Assembly (NCBI RefSeq): GCF_024752025.1
Contig: NZ_JANTPU010000001.1
Location: 372,001 to 436,000 of the forward strand
Direction of reading: 5' to 3'
DNA: 64,000 nucleotides
Origin: Pseudidiomarina sp. CB1
GTDB lineage: Bacteria; Pseudomonadota; Gammaproteobacteria; Enterobacterales; Alteromonadaceae
The notes under the pieces are model-generated. The model had not been told where the DNA came from. It did not search any database and worked only from the letters and a program-made list of their open reading frames with translations. Made by a program: the position numbers and the translations under genes. Positions 25,785-35,682 of the stretch are shown in pieces (position 1 is the first letter of the stretch; each line of letters opens with the position of its first letter).

Positions 25785-28421
25785 TTAAAAGTTAGCAATC
25801 TGCACGTTGTCGATTTGGTACACCACGCCTTGGCCAGTCCCCCAAGCAGGGAAGACCATAATAACGTTGATGTCACTGATATCGAGACCGGCGTCAAACA
25901 GCTCTTGCAACGGGAAGTTGTAACGCGCCCACTCACCAGCAACGGGTGCGGTATCGTAGTTACCTGACGCCAGTGGCAGTTCGACGGCAGTAGCTGCACC
26001 GGTAGATTCAACTTTAAAGAACCAATCGGTTGGGCCAGCGGAAGGCTGCGAAACAATACGCATATCAAAACTAATCGCACCATTCGCAACGAGTGGCGAG
26101 GCATCGTAACTTACGCCTTCGTCAGCTAAGAAACCAAGTACCGTCTCAGGCCAACCTGGGATTTCAAATTGAGCAACAGAACCGTACGGCGCATCAGCAG
26201 ATACGATGCTAGGCTCGGTGCCAGCACAGCAGTCCCAAAGTGACCAGCCGCTCGCGATGTTATTTTCAAAAACGGTCAAACCGTCGTTACCAGCGCTTGG
26301 GTTATAGATGCGCGCTTCGTCGACACGGTAGACCGCGCCATCGCCCGTTCCCCAAGCTGGGAAAATCATGATGACGTCAATCGCCGAAACGTCGAGACCT
26401 AGGTCAGCGAGGTCTTGCAGGCCAAAAGTATAGGTCTGCCATTCACCTGTAGTAGGTGAGTTACCGGCATTGCCAGTGGCAAGATCTATTTCAACCGCGG
26501 TAGACGCGCCGTCACTTTCGATTTTGAACTTCCAAACCGCGTCTTGGCTGGCCGGTGGGTTGACGACTTTCATGTCGAATTGCACCACGCCTTCGATCAA
26601 AATGTCGCTGGCGTCAAACTGAATGCCACTGCCGTCGGCTGGTTTAAAGCCCATAACCGTTGGGGTTGCGCCGATTGAGAACTCCGCAACGGGGCCACGT
26701 TCTTCATCCGTCACGACTTCAGGAGTAGTACCGCCACAGCAGTCCCACAAAGGCCAATCAGGGTTTTCGGCATCACCGAACAGAACTAGCTCTGGTGATG
26801 GGCCTTCTGGTGCAGCAATTTCAACGTTATTGAGCAAGTATTCAGCGCCTTCACCGGTGCCCCATGCAGGGAACACCATAATGACGTCAATGGCCGACAC
26901 GTCAAGACCAGCGTCTGCCAGTGCTTGCAACGGGTAAGTAACGGTTTGCCATTCGCCGGCGACCGGAGCTACGCCTTCTTCACTCGAGCTAATCGGTAGT
27001 TCAACCGCAGTCGAGCCTTCGTTACTTTCAACTTTGAACAACCAGGTTGTTGCCGCAGCAGGTTGCGATACAACTTTCAAGTCAAAAGAAATCGAGCCAT
27101 TTTCAATAATTGGCGAGGCGTCAAACGGCGAAGGTTGGCCATTTGGGTCGGTGATAAATGCTGAACGTGAAACAAAGCCGTTAACCGTAGGCGTTGCACC
27201 AACCGTGAAACGATAGGATGGACCTTTTTCGGCATCATCTACGATTTCTGGAGTTGAACCACCACAGCAATCCCATGCAGGCCAGTTCGGATTAGGCGTG
27301 CCAGCGAAAATAGTAAGGTTTTCTGCAACACCGCTCGATGGTGGTGAGGGGATAGGCGCCTCGCCTTCAACCAGTGTTTCTTCGTCTTTGTAACCGGCGC
27401 GAATCGTTTCACAACCACGGCCAGTGTCTGGGTTAGCGGCACATTCATAAACACGGACGTAGTCAATTTCAAAGGTTTGTCCGTTCGCAAACGCTTCGGG
27501 GTCTACACCAAGCTCGTTCACGTTTTCTGGCCAAGTACCACCGACCGCAAGGTTCATGATCAGATGGAAGCGTTGGTCAAACGGCGCTTCGTTGTAGACC
27601 GTTTCGAGTTCACCGGTCGCTTGATCATAGAATTCAGCGAACCAGCCGCGATGACTTAAACCAACTGCCTCGCCTTTACTGTTGTAACGAACTTTTGACT
27701 CCATCTGTGTTTGATACAGATAGCCGTCAACGTACCAACGGATTTCTCCTTCCTGCCATTCGATGGTGTAGGTATGGAAGTCGTCAGCTGGGTTGGCACC
27801 GTCAGGTAGCGCATAAGCTTTACCTGATGAAGAATTTTGTGGCGCGTCGCGGCCATAGTGCAACGTACCGTAAACGTGAGCTTCAGGGTTGCCGTCAGCG
27901 TCAGCAGCTTTCAGGTTAACCGCTTCAACAATGTCAATCTCGCCTGACTTCGGCCATCCACCATAAACTTCATCGGTCGGGAACATCCAAACCGCAGGCC
28001 AAGAACCTTGTCCGAAAGGCATTTTCGCACGCACTTCGATACGGCCGTAGGTGAAGTCACCTTTATATTTGCTGTTTAACCGTGCCGAGGTGTAGGGTTT
28101 TTCTGCACCTTCTTCAGCGGGGAGGGCAACAATCTTAAGGGTATCATCGGAAACGAAGGCATTGTCTGAGCTGTCGGTGTAACACTGTTGCTCTTGATTG
28201 CCGCCGCCCGCGCAGTTCACTTCAAAGTTCCATTTATTGGTGTCGATACTTGAGCCAGAGAATTCATCGCTCCAGACAAGTTGCCAATCATCTACCGGAG
28301 CCGTTGTGTCGACGGCGTCAAAATCTGAAGTCGTTTTGACATCACCACCGCCACAGCCGACAAGGCCGAAGGTCAAAAAGAGCGCCGCAATGGGGCTCTT
28401 GGTTAGAGTTCTGTTAGACAT
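25785..28421 (-). CDS. GH16 endo-beta-1,3-glucanase (laminarinase-like) lipoprotein with three C-terminal repeats
   Basis: 878 aa. Lipoprotein signal ending GLVGC (C23). The GH16 domain spans about 45-327 with the catalytic motif GEIDIVE (nucleophile E161, acid/base E166) and substrate tryptophans around WPAVWMFP. It should cut internal bonds of beta-1,3(/1,4)-glucan at the cell surface. A proline-rich linker (about 350-364) leads to three repeats of ~165 residues (about 368-536, 545-705, 714-877), each beginning with a WxxWDCC motif. The product feeds the TonB receptor encoded 23 nt downstream. A LacI-type palindrome lies about 80 nt before the start, and AGGAA precedes ATG. Confidence 0.94.
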   Translation of the reverse strand: MSNRTLTKSPIAALFLTFGLVGCGGGDVKTTSDFDAVDTTAPVDDWQLVWSDEFSGSSIDTNKWNFEVNCAGGGNQEQQCYTDSSDNAFVSDDTLKIVALPAEEGAEKPYTSARLNSKYKGDFTYGRIEVRAKMPFGQGSWPAVWMFPTDEVYGGWPKSGEIDIVEAVNLKAADADGNPEAHVYGTLHYGRDAPQNSSSGKAYALPDGANPADDFHTYTIEWQEGEIRWYVDGYLYQTQMESKVRYNSKGEAVGLSHRGWFAEFYDQATGELETVYNEAPFDQRFHLIMNLAVGGTWPENVNELGVDPEAFANGQTFEIDYVRVYECAANPDTGRGCETIRAGYKDEETLVEGEAPIPSPPSSGVAENLTIFAGTPNPNWPAWDCCGGSTPEIVDDAEKGPSYRFTVGATPTVNGFVSRSAFITDPNGQPSPFDASPIIENGSISFDLKVVSQPAAATTWLFKVESNEGSTAVELPISSSEEGVAPVAGEWQTVTYPLQALADAGLDVSAIDVIMVFPAWGTGEGAEYLLNNVEIAAPEGPSPELVLFGDAENPDWPLWDCCGGTTPEVVTDEERGPVAEFSIGATPTVMGFKPADGSGIQFDASDILIEGVVQFDMKVVNPPASQDAVWKFKIESDGASTAVEIDLATGNAGNSPTTGEWQTYTFGLQDLADLGLDVSAIDVIMIFPAWGTGDGAVYRVDEARIYNPSAGNDGLTVFENNIASGWSLWDCCAGTEPSIVSADAPYGSVAQFEIPGWPETVLGFLADEGVSYDASPLVANGAISFDMRIVSQPSAGPTDWFFKVESTGAATAVELPLASGNYDTAPVAGEWARYNFPLQELFDAGLDISDINVIMVFPAWGTGQGVVYQIDNVQIANF
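25788..27320 (-). repeat. Three tandem carbohydrate-binding-like repeats in the GH16 gene
   Basis: The C-terminal half of the GH16 protein holds three copies of a ~165-residue unit. Shared landmarks are W-x2-W-D-C-C (C385/386, C561/562, C731/732), a SFD(L/M) strand, FK(V/I)ES, a GEW(Q/A) turn and (I/V)MxFPAWGTGxG. The pattern suggests beta-sandwich sugar-binding domains akin to the one at the end of the GH3 enzyme. The vicinal cysteines are strictly kept. Confidence 0.85.
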
Positions 28422-28498
28422 AACTGAGTTCCTGGTTGATTACTCATGTTGTACTGCTTTTTATAATTATTAGCTTTTGATGCTTTTTTAAGCTGCTC

Positions 28499-28516
28499 TA
28501 TGAAAGCGCTTTCATA
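28499..28516 (-). promoter_or_regulatory. LacI-type operator before the GH16-TonB operon
   Basis: TATGAAAGCGCTTTCATA is a perfect 18-bp palindrome with the same 16-base core as the site at 18877-18892. It lies about 80 nt before the GH16 start, placing this operon under the LacI-family repressor encoded at 15156-16145. Confidence 0.85.
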
Positions 28517-28568
28517 ACATAGAACAAGAAGTTTTTTGCGTCAATCACGAAAGCATAAATTTCCTTAT

Positions 28569-29630
28569 TTAATTGTTAATGAGTACTGCGGAGTATTCGT
28601 CAGAGTTGCTCGGAGATGATTGCTGTGCTTGGCCTAGCCAGGTGAGGGTAGTGTCTAACATGCGTTGGCTAAAGCCCCACTCGTTGTCGTACCAAGCCAT
28701 CACTTTAACCAAACGGCCACTCACACGCGTTTGACTTGCGTCAAAGACGGCAGAGCTTGGATTGTGATTAAAGTCTGTGGAAACTAATGGCAAGGTGTTG
28801 ATGCCCAGTACTTTGCCTAAGTTACCCTGTGCAGCTTCGCGAATGATCTGGTTGACCTCTTCAACGCTGGTGTCGCGCTGTGCGATAAAGGATAAATCAA
28901 CCAGTGAAACATTAGGTGTTGGTACGCGTACCGCAAGCCCATCAACTTTTCCCTGTAGTTCAGGAATAACAAGGCCTACAGCGGCTGCGGCGCCAGTCTT
29001 TGAAGGGATCATCGACAGTGCAGCTGCACGAGCCCGCTGTGGGTCGCTGTGGTAAGCATCGTTGAGGTTTTGATCATTGGTATAGGCATGCACAGTGGTC
29101 ATAAGCCCGTTTTCAATACCGAGGGCGTCATGCAGAGGTTTTGCCACAGGAGCTAAGCAGTTTGTTGTGCATGAAGCGTTCGAAATCACGTCATGGCTAT
29201 CATTTAATAAGTGCTCGTTGACGCCAAATACGATGGTGGCATCTGCGCCTTTCGCTGGTGCCGAAACTAACACTTTCCGCGCGCCAGCTTGCAAATGTAA
29301 TGCCGCTTTGTCGCGCGCTGTAAACAAGCCGGTACACTCGAAGACCACGTCAATACCAAGTTGTTGCCACGGCAATTGGCTTGGGTCGCGTTCGCTAAGC
29401 ATCTTTATTTCATGCCCCCCAATCCGCAAAGCGTCGTCATTGCTGGTGACTTCATAACCCAGTGGGCCGTGAACAGAGTCAAATTTCAGCAGGTGCGCGT
29501 GTACGTTAGGGTCTCCTAAGTCGTTGATCGCAACGATTTGGATTTGGCCGTCGAGCTTACGTTCAAGCCATGCGCGTACAATATTCTTACCGATACGCCC
29601 GAATCCATTAATGGCCATGCGAATAGTCAT
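28569..29630 (-). CDS. gap: Glyceraldehyde-3-phosphate dehydrogenase, type I
   Basis: 353 aa. NAD-binding [14 protein letters not shown] at the N-terminus, catalytic cysteine in ASCTTNC (C154) and [13 protein letters not shown] near the C-terminus. It converts glyceraldehyde 3-phosphate, a product of Eda, to 1,3-bisphosphoglycerate. AGGAG lies before the ATG, two bases after the hexR stop, so hexR and gap form one operon. HexR controlling gap together with zwf-edd-eda is known in marine gammaproteobacteria. A ~20-residue Ser/Asn-rich C-terminal tail extends past the usual end. Confidence 0.95.
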   Translation of the reverse strand: MTIRMAINGFGRIGKNIVRAWLERKLDGQIQIVAINDLGDPNVHAHLLKFDSVHGPLGYEVTSNDDALRIGGHEIKMLSERDPSQLPWQQLGIDVVFECTGLFTARDKAALHLQAGARKVLVSAPAKGADATIVFGVNEHLLNDSHDVISNASCTTNCLAPVAKPLHDALGIENGLMTTVHAYTNDQNLNDAYHSDPQRARAAALSMIPSKTGAAAAVGLVIPELQGKVDGLAVRVPTPNVSLVDLSFIAQRDTSVEEVNQIIREAAQGNLGKVLGINTLPLVSTDFNHNPSSAVFDASQTRVSGRLVKVMAWYDNEWGFSQRMLDTTLTWLGQAQQSSPSNSDEYSAVLINN

Positions 29631-29632
29631 AA

Positions 29633-30493
29633 TTACTCCTTATCTTTTATCGTTTTCTGGTAACGCGAATCACGTAAGCTGGCCTTAATGCGACGCAGCT
29701 TGTCGCGGAATGCAGGACCCTTGTCGAGGGTAAAACCGGTTACGAGTACATCAATGATGACCAATTGTGCGATGCGAGAAGCCATTGGCATGTAAACGTC
29801 GGTGTCTTCAGGAACCTGAGTTGAAAGCACGATGTTGCTTTCTCGTGCTAATGGACTATCGGCGGCGGTTAAGCCGATAACGGTGGCGTCGCTCGCTTTC
29901 GCTAGTGCAGCAACTTCGCACAGCGCCTTGGTGCGACCAGTGTGACTAATAAAGATCAGTACATCGCCAGCCTTGGCGTTGATCGCCGCCATCCGTTGCA
30001 TCAATACGTCGTCGGAGAACTGCACGGGCGTTTCGAAGCGAAGAAATTTGTTGTGGGCATCGTGGGCTACGGAAGCCGACGCACCTAAGCCGAAAAAGGC
30101 AATCTTCTGGGCCTGGTTAAGTGCGTCAATCGCCTGCTGTAAGCCTTCGTTGTCAACGTGATTACGCGTGACGTTAAGCGCCGCCATGGTGGATTCAAAA
30201 ATCTTGGCGGTATAGTCGGCGAGGGTGTCATTTTGTTCCACATGGCGATTGACGTAGGGCGTACCCTTGACCAAGCTTTGCGCAAGTAGCAGCTTAAAAT
30301 CAGGGTAACCTTTAGCCCCCATGGTACGGCAAAATCGATTGACTGTGGGTTCGCTAACGTCTGCTTGTTCTGCCAAACTTGCTATGCTTTGGTGAATAGC
30401 CGACTGCGGGTCGGCCAGGATAACTTGGGCGACCTTACGTTCAGACTTACTAAGTTCAAGTAAGCTGTGCTGCAACTGTTCGAGAAGATTCAT
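29633..30493 (-). CDS. hexR: HexR, RpiR-family regulator of central sugar metabolism
   Basis: 286 aa. An N-terminal RpiR-type helix-turn-helix (about 1-77; [31 protein letters not shown]-type pattern) and a SIS sugar-phosphate-binding domain (about 120-250; [20 protein letters not shown]). In Pseudomonas and Shewanella HexR senses 2-keto-3-deoxy-6-phosphogluconate and represses zwf, edd and gap. Here it diverges from zwf across a perfect HexR palindrome (30514-30528) and is followed by gap. Confidence 0.95.
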   Translation of the reverse strand: MNLLEQLQHSLLELSKSERKVAQVILADPQSAIHQSIASLAEQADVSEPTVNRFCRTMGAKGYPDFKLLLAQSLVKGTPYVNRHVEQNDTLADYTAKIFESTMAALNVTRNHVDNEGLQQAIDALNQAQKIAFFGLGASASVAHDAHNKFLRFETPVQFSDDVLMQRMAAINAKAGDVLIFISHTGRTKALCEVAALAKASDATVIGLTAADSPLARESNIVLSTQVPEDTDVYMPMASRIAQLVIIDVLVTGFTLDKGPAFRDKLRRIKASLRDSRYQKTIKDKE

Positions 30494-30513
30494 AGCTTAA
30501 TCCTAGTCCATTT

Positions 30514-30528
30514 TGTAATTAAATTACA
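30514..30528. promoter_or_regulatory. HexR operator
   Basis: TGTAATTAAATTACA has perfect 7-bp arms around one central base and agrees with the known HexR consensus. It lies in the 125-nt hexR-zwf divergent region. A degraded second copy, TGTTGGAAAATTACA, is at 30575-30589, close to zwf. Confidence 0.88.
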
Positions 30529-30618
30529 TTTTATTGGATTTTATAGCAATAGATTGCTAGCATCTTCGTCAAATTGTTGGAAAATTACAAAATAAACGAC
30601 CCATTAAAGAGGTAGCCA

Positions 30619-32094
30619 ATGACCACATCCGCAGCTTGTTGCGATTTGATTCTATTCGGAACCTTAGGTGATCTTGCCCGTCGCAAGTTGTTGCCAGCGC
30701 TTTACCAGTTAGAAAAATCGGGCTTATTGCACGCAAAAGCGCGAGTGGTGGGTGTGGCGCGTGATGCCATGGATGATGATGCTTATCGCCAACAAGTCCA
30801 CGCGAGCTTGCAAAAGTTTATGACCAAAGAAGCTGTGGATGATGCGGTTTGGGAACGCTTTGCGGCAAAACTAAACTACTGCCATGTGGACTTGCAAAAT
30901 ATCGATGCGTATCAGGCCATCGCCGACGTAGTGCAAGTTACCGAAGGGCGTACACCGATTAGTTACCTGGCAACGCCGCCGCAGTTGTTTTCTACCATTT
31001 GCGACGGCTTAAGTAGTATCGGTCTAACTCAGCAACCCGCACGGGTGGTGCTCGAGAAACCTTTAGGTGAAGACTTACCATCCTCGTGCGCGATCAATAA
31101 GCAAGTCGGCGAATACTTTGACGAATCTCAGGTTTACCGAATTGATCACTACCTTGGTAAAGAAACGGTACTGAATTTATTAGCGCTGCGCTTTGCCAAT
31201 TCGATTTTTTCGGATCAGTGGAACCACAACACGATTGACCACATTCAGATCACCGCTGCAGAACAGGTGGGTGTTGAAGGGCGTTGGAGTTATTATGATG
31301 ATGCTGGACAATTGCGCGATATGGTACAAAACCATTTATTGCAAGTGCTGTCATTGATTGCGATGGAACCCCCAACGCGCTTAGATACCGAAAATATTCG
31401 CGAAGAAAAGCTAAAAGTTCTCCGTTCGCTACGTCCGGTGACGCCAGAAAACGTGCAAGATGATACCGTGCGCGGGCAATACACAGCAGGGTTTGTGGGC
31501 GACAGCAAAGTGCCCGGTTACCTTGAAGAAGAGGGCGCGCGTCCACAAAGCTCCACCGAAACCTTCGTGGCGCTCAAAGCTCGCATCGATAACTGGCGTT
31601 GGTCGGGGGTACCGTTTTACTTACGCACGGGCAAACGTATGCCCGAGAAGCGCACCGAAGTCGTTATTACCTTTAAGCGGCAGCCGCACAACATTTTTCA
31701 TGAGAGCCTAAGCCAGCTTCCGCCAAACCGTTTGATTATTCGCTTGCAACCCGATGAGGGTGTTGAAATTCAAATGATGAATAAGGTCCCTGGGCTTGGT
31801 AAGCAAATGCAACTTAAGCCGACGACGTTGGATCTAAGTTTTTATGAGACCTTTGAGAACAAGCGTATTGCTGATGCCTATGAACGCCTGTTACTTGAGG
31901 CTATTCAAGGCAACCAATACTTGTTCGTGTCGCGCGAAGAGGTAGAACACGCCTGGCGTTGGATCGACGGCATTCGCGATGCATGGGCGCATTTAGGTGA
32001 ATTGCCGAAGAGTTATCAAGCTGGAACATGGGGGCCGGTCGCCTCAGTAACCTTACTCGCGCAAGATGGCCGTGAGTGGGACGACGACGCGTAA
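30619..32094 (+). CDS. zwf: Glucose-6-phosphate 1-dehydrogenase
   Basis: 491 aa, normal length. FGTLGDLARRKLLPALYQL binds NADP at the N-terminus; YRIDHYLGKE holds the catalytic histidine (H177). It oxidises glucose 6-phosphate to 6-phosphogluconolactone, the first step towards the Entner-Doudoroff route. AGAGG lies before ATG. It heads the zwf-pgl-edd-glk-eda cluster, downstream of the HexR operator. Confidence 0.97.
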   Translation: MTTSAACCDLILFGTLGDLARRKLLPALYQLEKSGLLHAKARVVGVARDAMDDDAYRQQVHASLQKFMTKEAVDDAVWERFAAKLNYCHVDLQNIDAYQAIADVVQVTEGRTPISYLATPPQLFSTICDGLSSIGLTQQPARVVLEKPLGEDLPSSCAINKQVGEYFDESQVYRIDHYLGKETVLNLLALRFANSIFSDQWNHNTIDHIQITAAEQVGVEGRWSYYDDAGQLRDMVQNHLLQVLSLIAMEPPTRLDTENIREEKLKVLRSLRPVTPENVQDDTVRGQYTAGFVGDSKVPGYLEEEGARPQSSTETFVALKARIDNWRWSGVPFYLRTGKRMPEKRTEVVITFKRQPHNIFHESLSQLPPNRLIIRLQPDEGVEIQMMNKVPGLGKQMQLKPTTLDLSFYETFENKRIADAYERLLLEAIQGNQYLFVSREEVEHAWRWIDGIRDAWAHLGELPKSYQAGTWGPVASVTLLAQDGREWDDDA

Positions 32095-32147
32095 TTGAAG
32101 CAGCGCATCAGCGGCAACAAAATACAACGTAGTAAATGAGATAAACC

Positions 32148-32840
32148 ATGACTGTTGCAGTAAAGAAATTTCACCATGATAGTGACTTAATTGATCAGTT
32201 CTCACGGCAGCTTTGTCGTGAACTTGAGCATGCAGTAGCCGAGCGCGGGCACGCTTATCTAGTAGTATCTGGCGGTCGAACGCCGGTACCGTTGTTTGAG
32301 CGACTGAGTAAACAAGTGCTGCCATGGCCGCAAATAACGATTGTGTTGGCCGATGAACGGTGGTTACCGGCAACTGATGCACAAAGTAACGAGCGTTTAG
32401 TACGCCAACATCTCTTACAACACCAAGCAGCGGCGGCTAACTTTATTAGTTTATTGACCGATGCGAGCGATGCACACCAAGCCGTTACCGCGGTCAATCA
32501 ACGGTTGGCGGACTTACCACGCTTTGACGTGGTGATTTTAGGTATGGGCGAAGACGGTCACACAGCTTCGCTGTTTCCCTGCAGTGCGGAACTTGCGCAT
32601 GCGCTTTCGACTGCTGATTCGGTGGCTGCGGTAACCCCTACAACAGCACCGCATCAACGTATGTCTTTAAGTTTGGCGCGTTTGCTCGACAGTCGTCACA
32701 TTTATTTTCATCTTTCCGGAACGAACAAGGCAGCTGTCCTTGAGCAGGCGATGCAGCCTGAAGCTGATTTTCCAGTAAGTCGTTTTTTGCAGCAACAGCA
32801 AGTTCCGGTTGAGGTTATGCTGGCAGTGCCAGAGGAGTAA
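32148..32840 (+). CDS. pgl: 6-phosphogluconolactonase
   Basis: 230 aa of the NagB/SugarP-isomerase-like lactonase type (DevB). YLVVSGGRTPVPLFERL, VLADERWLPATDAQSNERLVR and VILGMGEDGHTASLFP are the family blocks. It hydrolyses the lactone made by Zwf. It lies 53 nt after zwf and three nt before edd. Confidence 0.95.
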   Translation: MTVAVKKFHHDSDLIDQFSRQLCRELEHAVAERGHAYLVVSGGRTPVPLFERLSKQVLPWPQITIVLADERWLPATDAQSNERLVRQHLLQHQAAAANFISLLTDASDAHQAVTAVNQRLADLPRFDVVILGMGEDGHTASLFPCSAELAHALSTADSVAAVTPTTAPHQRMSLSLARLLDSRHIYFHLSGTNKAAVLEQAMQPEADFPVSRFLQQQQVPVEVMLAVPEE

Positions 32841-32843
32841 ATT

Positions 32844-34661
32844 ATGCATCCCGTTATTGAGCGCGTTACCCAACGGATCGAAGAACGCAGTGCAGCAGAT
32901 CGTCAGCGCTATCTTGAGCATATGGCTGCAGCGCGCAGCAAAGGTCCCCATCGCGGGGCGTTGTCATGTGGCAATCTGGCACATGGTTTTGCCGCTTGTG
33001 GTAAAGAAGATAAAGGTGAACTGCGGAGTTTAACGAAAGCGAATATCGGCATCGTAACTGCCTATAACGACATGCTTTCAGCACATCAGCCGTACCATGA
33101 TTATCCGGATAAGCTTAAAGCCGCAATTCGTGAAGTAGGTAGTGTTGCACAAGTCGCCGGTGGCGTTCCCGCTATGTGTGACGGTGTAACGCAGGGCCAA
33201 CCAGGCATGGAACTTAGTCTTATTAGTCGTGACGTGATCGCCATGGCCACCGCGGTAAGCTTGTCACATAACATGTTTGACGGCGGTTTAATGCTTGGCA
33301 TTTGCGACAAGATCGTTCCCGGCTTATTGATCGCAGCCCTGCGGTTTGGCCACTTACCCTTCGTGTTTGTTCCTGCAGGGCCGATGCCGTCAGGAATCAC
33401 CAATAAAGAAAAAGCCCGTGTACGAGAACTTTATGCGGAAGGAAAAGTTAGCAAGGACGATTTATTAGAGGCCGAAGCAGCGTCTTATCATAGCCCAGGT
33501 ACCTGCACCTTTTATGGCACCGCTAATTCAAATCAATTGGTGGTCGAAATCATGGGCTTACAGTTGCCTGGTTCGTCCTTTGTGAATCCGGGGAGTGAAC
33601 TTCGTGAGGCCTTGACGCGCGTTGCGGGCCAGCAAGTAACGCGGATTACTGATTTGGGTGCAGATTACACTCCGATCAGTGAAATTGTGACCGCCAAGAG
33701 TATTGTGAATGGCCTCGTTGGTTTGTTAGCCACCGGTGGCTCAACGAATCACACCATGCACTTGATTGCGATAGCACGGGCAGCAGGTTATCGGATTGAC
33801 TGGGACGATTTTGCCGAAATTTCCAGCGTAACACCTTTGGTAACACGTATTTATCCAAATGGCGATGCCGATATTAACCATTTTCAACGCGCTGGCGGGA
33901 TGGCCTTTTTAGTGCGCACGTTACTCGATGCAGGTCTCCTGCATGAAGATGTAAAAACGGTCGCAGGCCCAGGCTTACGTCGGTACACGCAAAAACCAGA
34001 ACTCGAAAATGGCAAAGTAGTATGGCGTGATGGACCAACGGAATCACACGATACGGATGTTTTACGCGGTGCCGATGCACCGTTTAGCAGCCATGGTGGG
34101 CTTGCCGTTTTGGCGGGGAACCTTGGCCGCGCGGTAATGAAGACGTCAGCGATTCCGGAAGGGACGGAAATGATTACCGCACCGGCGGTGGTGATGTCGA
34201 GTCAACACGAGCTGGAACAACGCTTTAAGGCTGGCGAATTGAATCGCGATTGTGTGGTCGTGGTGCGTTTTCAAGGGCCACAGGCGATTGGCATGCCCGA
34301 ATTACATAAATTGACTCCGCCGCTTGGGGTTCTCCAAAAACGCGGTTATAAAGTTGCATTGGTTACTGACGGTCGCATGTCAGGCGCATCTGGTAAGGTG
34401 CCAGCGGCCATTCACGTAACACCGGAGGCTGTCGATGGCGGCGTAATTGGTAAGATTCAAGACGGCGATCTGGTGCGTCTTGATGCGCTAAACGGCACCT
34501 TAGATGTGTTGGTGGAGAGTGACGAGTTGGCACAACGTCCGCAAGCGACGCTTGATCTTAGTGATAGCCACCAAGGTATGGGACGTGAACTTTTCGGGGT
34601 GTTCCGCGCGAACTATAGTGGTGCCGAAGAGGGCGCTTGTGTACTGTTTTCAGACCAATAA
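32844..34661 (+). CDS. edd: Phosphogluconate dehydratase
   Basis: 605 aa, full length for the IlvD/Edd family. [39 protein letters not shown] and [23 protein letters not shown] are the iron-sulphur and substrate regions, with conserved cysteines typical of a [4Fe-4S] dehydratase. It makes 2-keto-3-deoxy-6-phosphogluconate from 6-phosphogluconate. GGAG lies before its ATG, and glk starts 17 nt after its stop. Confidence 0.97.
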   Translation: MHPVIERVTQRIEERSAADRQRYLEHMAAARSKGPHRGALSCGNLAHGFAACGKEDKGELRSLTKANIGIVTAYNDMLSAHQPYHDYPDKLKAAIREVGSVAQVAGGVPAMCDGVTQGQPGMELSLISRDVIAMATAVSLSHNMFDGGLMLGICDKIVPGLLIAALRFGHLPFVFVPAGPMPSGITNKEKARVRELYAEGKVSKDDLLEAEAASYHSPGTCTFYGTANSNQLVVEIMGLQLPGSSFVNPGSELREALTRVAGQQVTRITDLGADYTPISEIVTAKSIVNGLVGLLATGGSTNHTMHLIAIARAAGYRIDWDDFAEISSVTPLVTRIYPNGDADINHFQRAGGMAFLVRTLLDAGLLHEDVKTVAGPGLRRYTQKPELENGKVVWRDGPTESHDTDVLRGADAPFSSHGGLAVLAGNLGRAVMKTSAIPEGTEMITAPAVVMSSQHELEQRFKAGELNRDCVVVVRFQGPQAIGMPELHKLTPPLGVLQKRGYKVALVTDGRMSGASGKVPAAIHVTPEAVDGGVIGKIQDGDLVRLDALNGTLDVLVESDELAQRPQATLDLSDSHQGMGRELFGVFRANYSGAEEGACVLFSDQ

Positions 34662-34678
34662 AAACAAGAAGAAGCAAC

Positions 34679-35674
34679 ATGGTAAATGAAACTGAGACCC
34701 TACCAACTGATACCTGTGCCGTGGTGGCGGACATTGGGGGGACCAATGCACGTTTTTGCCGAATCAACTTGACGACCTTTGAACTCGATCGAGTGCAGGT
34801 ATTTGCTTGTGCGGATTACCCGACGTTAACCGACGTTATGACTGCATACAGTCGTGAGCAAGATGTGCCTTTAGAACATGTCGCCATTGCGATTGCCTGC
34901 CCGGTGGATTCCGATGAAATTAACATGACAAATCATCATTGGCAGTTCTCAATTCGCGGCGTACGTAAATCGATGGGTTTGAAAACCTTTAAAGTGTTGA
35001 ATGACTTTGCTGCGGCAGCCATGAGTATCGTGACTTTACAACCACACGAACTTAAGCAAATTGGCGGCGGTAAAATAACGCCCAAAGCGCCAAAAGCGGT
35101 GCTTGGTGCGGGCACTGGGCTTGGTGTCGGCCATTTAATTACGATGCCCGATGGGAGCGTAATGCCGCTACCGGGCGAGGGTGGTCACGTTGATTGGGCA
35201 CCTACCAATGAGAAAGAATGGGCGATTCATCGTTTTATCCATAATCGGGTCGGGCGGGTTTCGGCCGAGCGAGTGTTATCGGGACCGGGGTTGGAAACTT
35301 TGTATTTAGCGCTAGCGGATTATCATGGACGCAACGTGGTGCCTTTGAGTGCGGCGAAAATTGGTCAGCGAGCGCTAAGTGGCATCGATACTTTGGCGCT
35401 TGAAACCGTAAATCAATTTTTTGCGAGCTTAGGTAGTTTTGCTGGCAACTTGGCGTTAAACCTGAATACCTATGGCGGCGTTTATATTGCCGGCGGCGTG
35501 GTACCAAAGTTGATGCAACTTATGGCGACATCAAATTTTCGTGCACGTTTTGAACATAAAGGACGTTTTTGCCAAGTTGCCGAAGCCATCCCGTGTTTTG
35601 TGATCACTGCTGAGCATGCGGGCTTGCGCGGCGTGGGGCAGTACCTTAAACAATCGTTGCAACAGTCTAAATAG
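34679..35674 (+). CDS. glk: Glucokinase
   Basis: 331 aa. ATG at 34679 is chosen because the ATP-binding strand (VVADIGGTNARFCRI) starts at the usual distance; the in-frame ATG at 34637 lies inside edd. Other family blocks are FKVLNDFAAAAMS, GAGTGLGVGHLI, LPGEGGHVDW and GVYIAGGVVPK. It phosphorylates glucose released by the GH1 and GH3 enzymes, linking the glucan locus to the Entner-Doudoroff enzymes. Confidence 0.95.
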   Translation: MVNETETLPTDTCAVVADIGGTNARFCRINLTTFELDRVQVFACADYPTLTDVMTAYSREQDVPLEHVAIAIACPVDSDEINMTNHHWQFSIRGVRKSMGLKTFKVLNDFAAAAMSIVTLQPHELKQIGGGKITPKAPKAVLGAGTGLGVGHLITMPDGSVMPLPGEGGHVDWAPTNEKEWAIHRFIHNRVGRVSAERVLSGPGLETLYLALADYHGRNVVPLSAAKIGQRALSGIDTLALETVNQFFASLGSFAGNLALNLNTYGGVYIAGGVVPKLMQLMATSNFRARFEHKGRFCQVAEAIPCFVITAEHAGLRGVGQYLKQSLQQSK

Positions 35675-35682
35675 AGGTAGCT

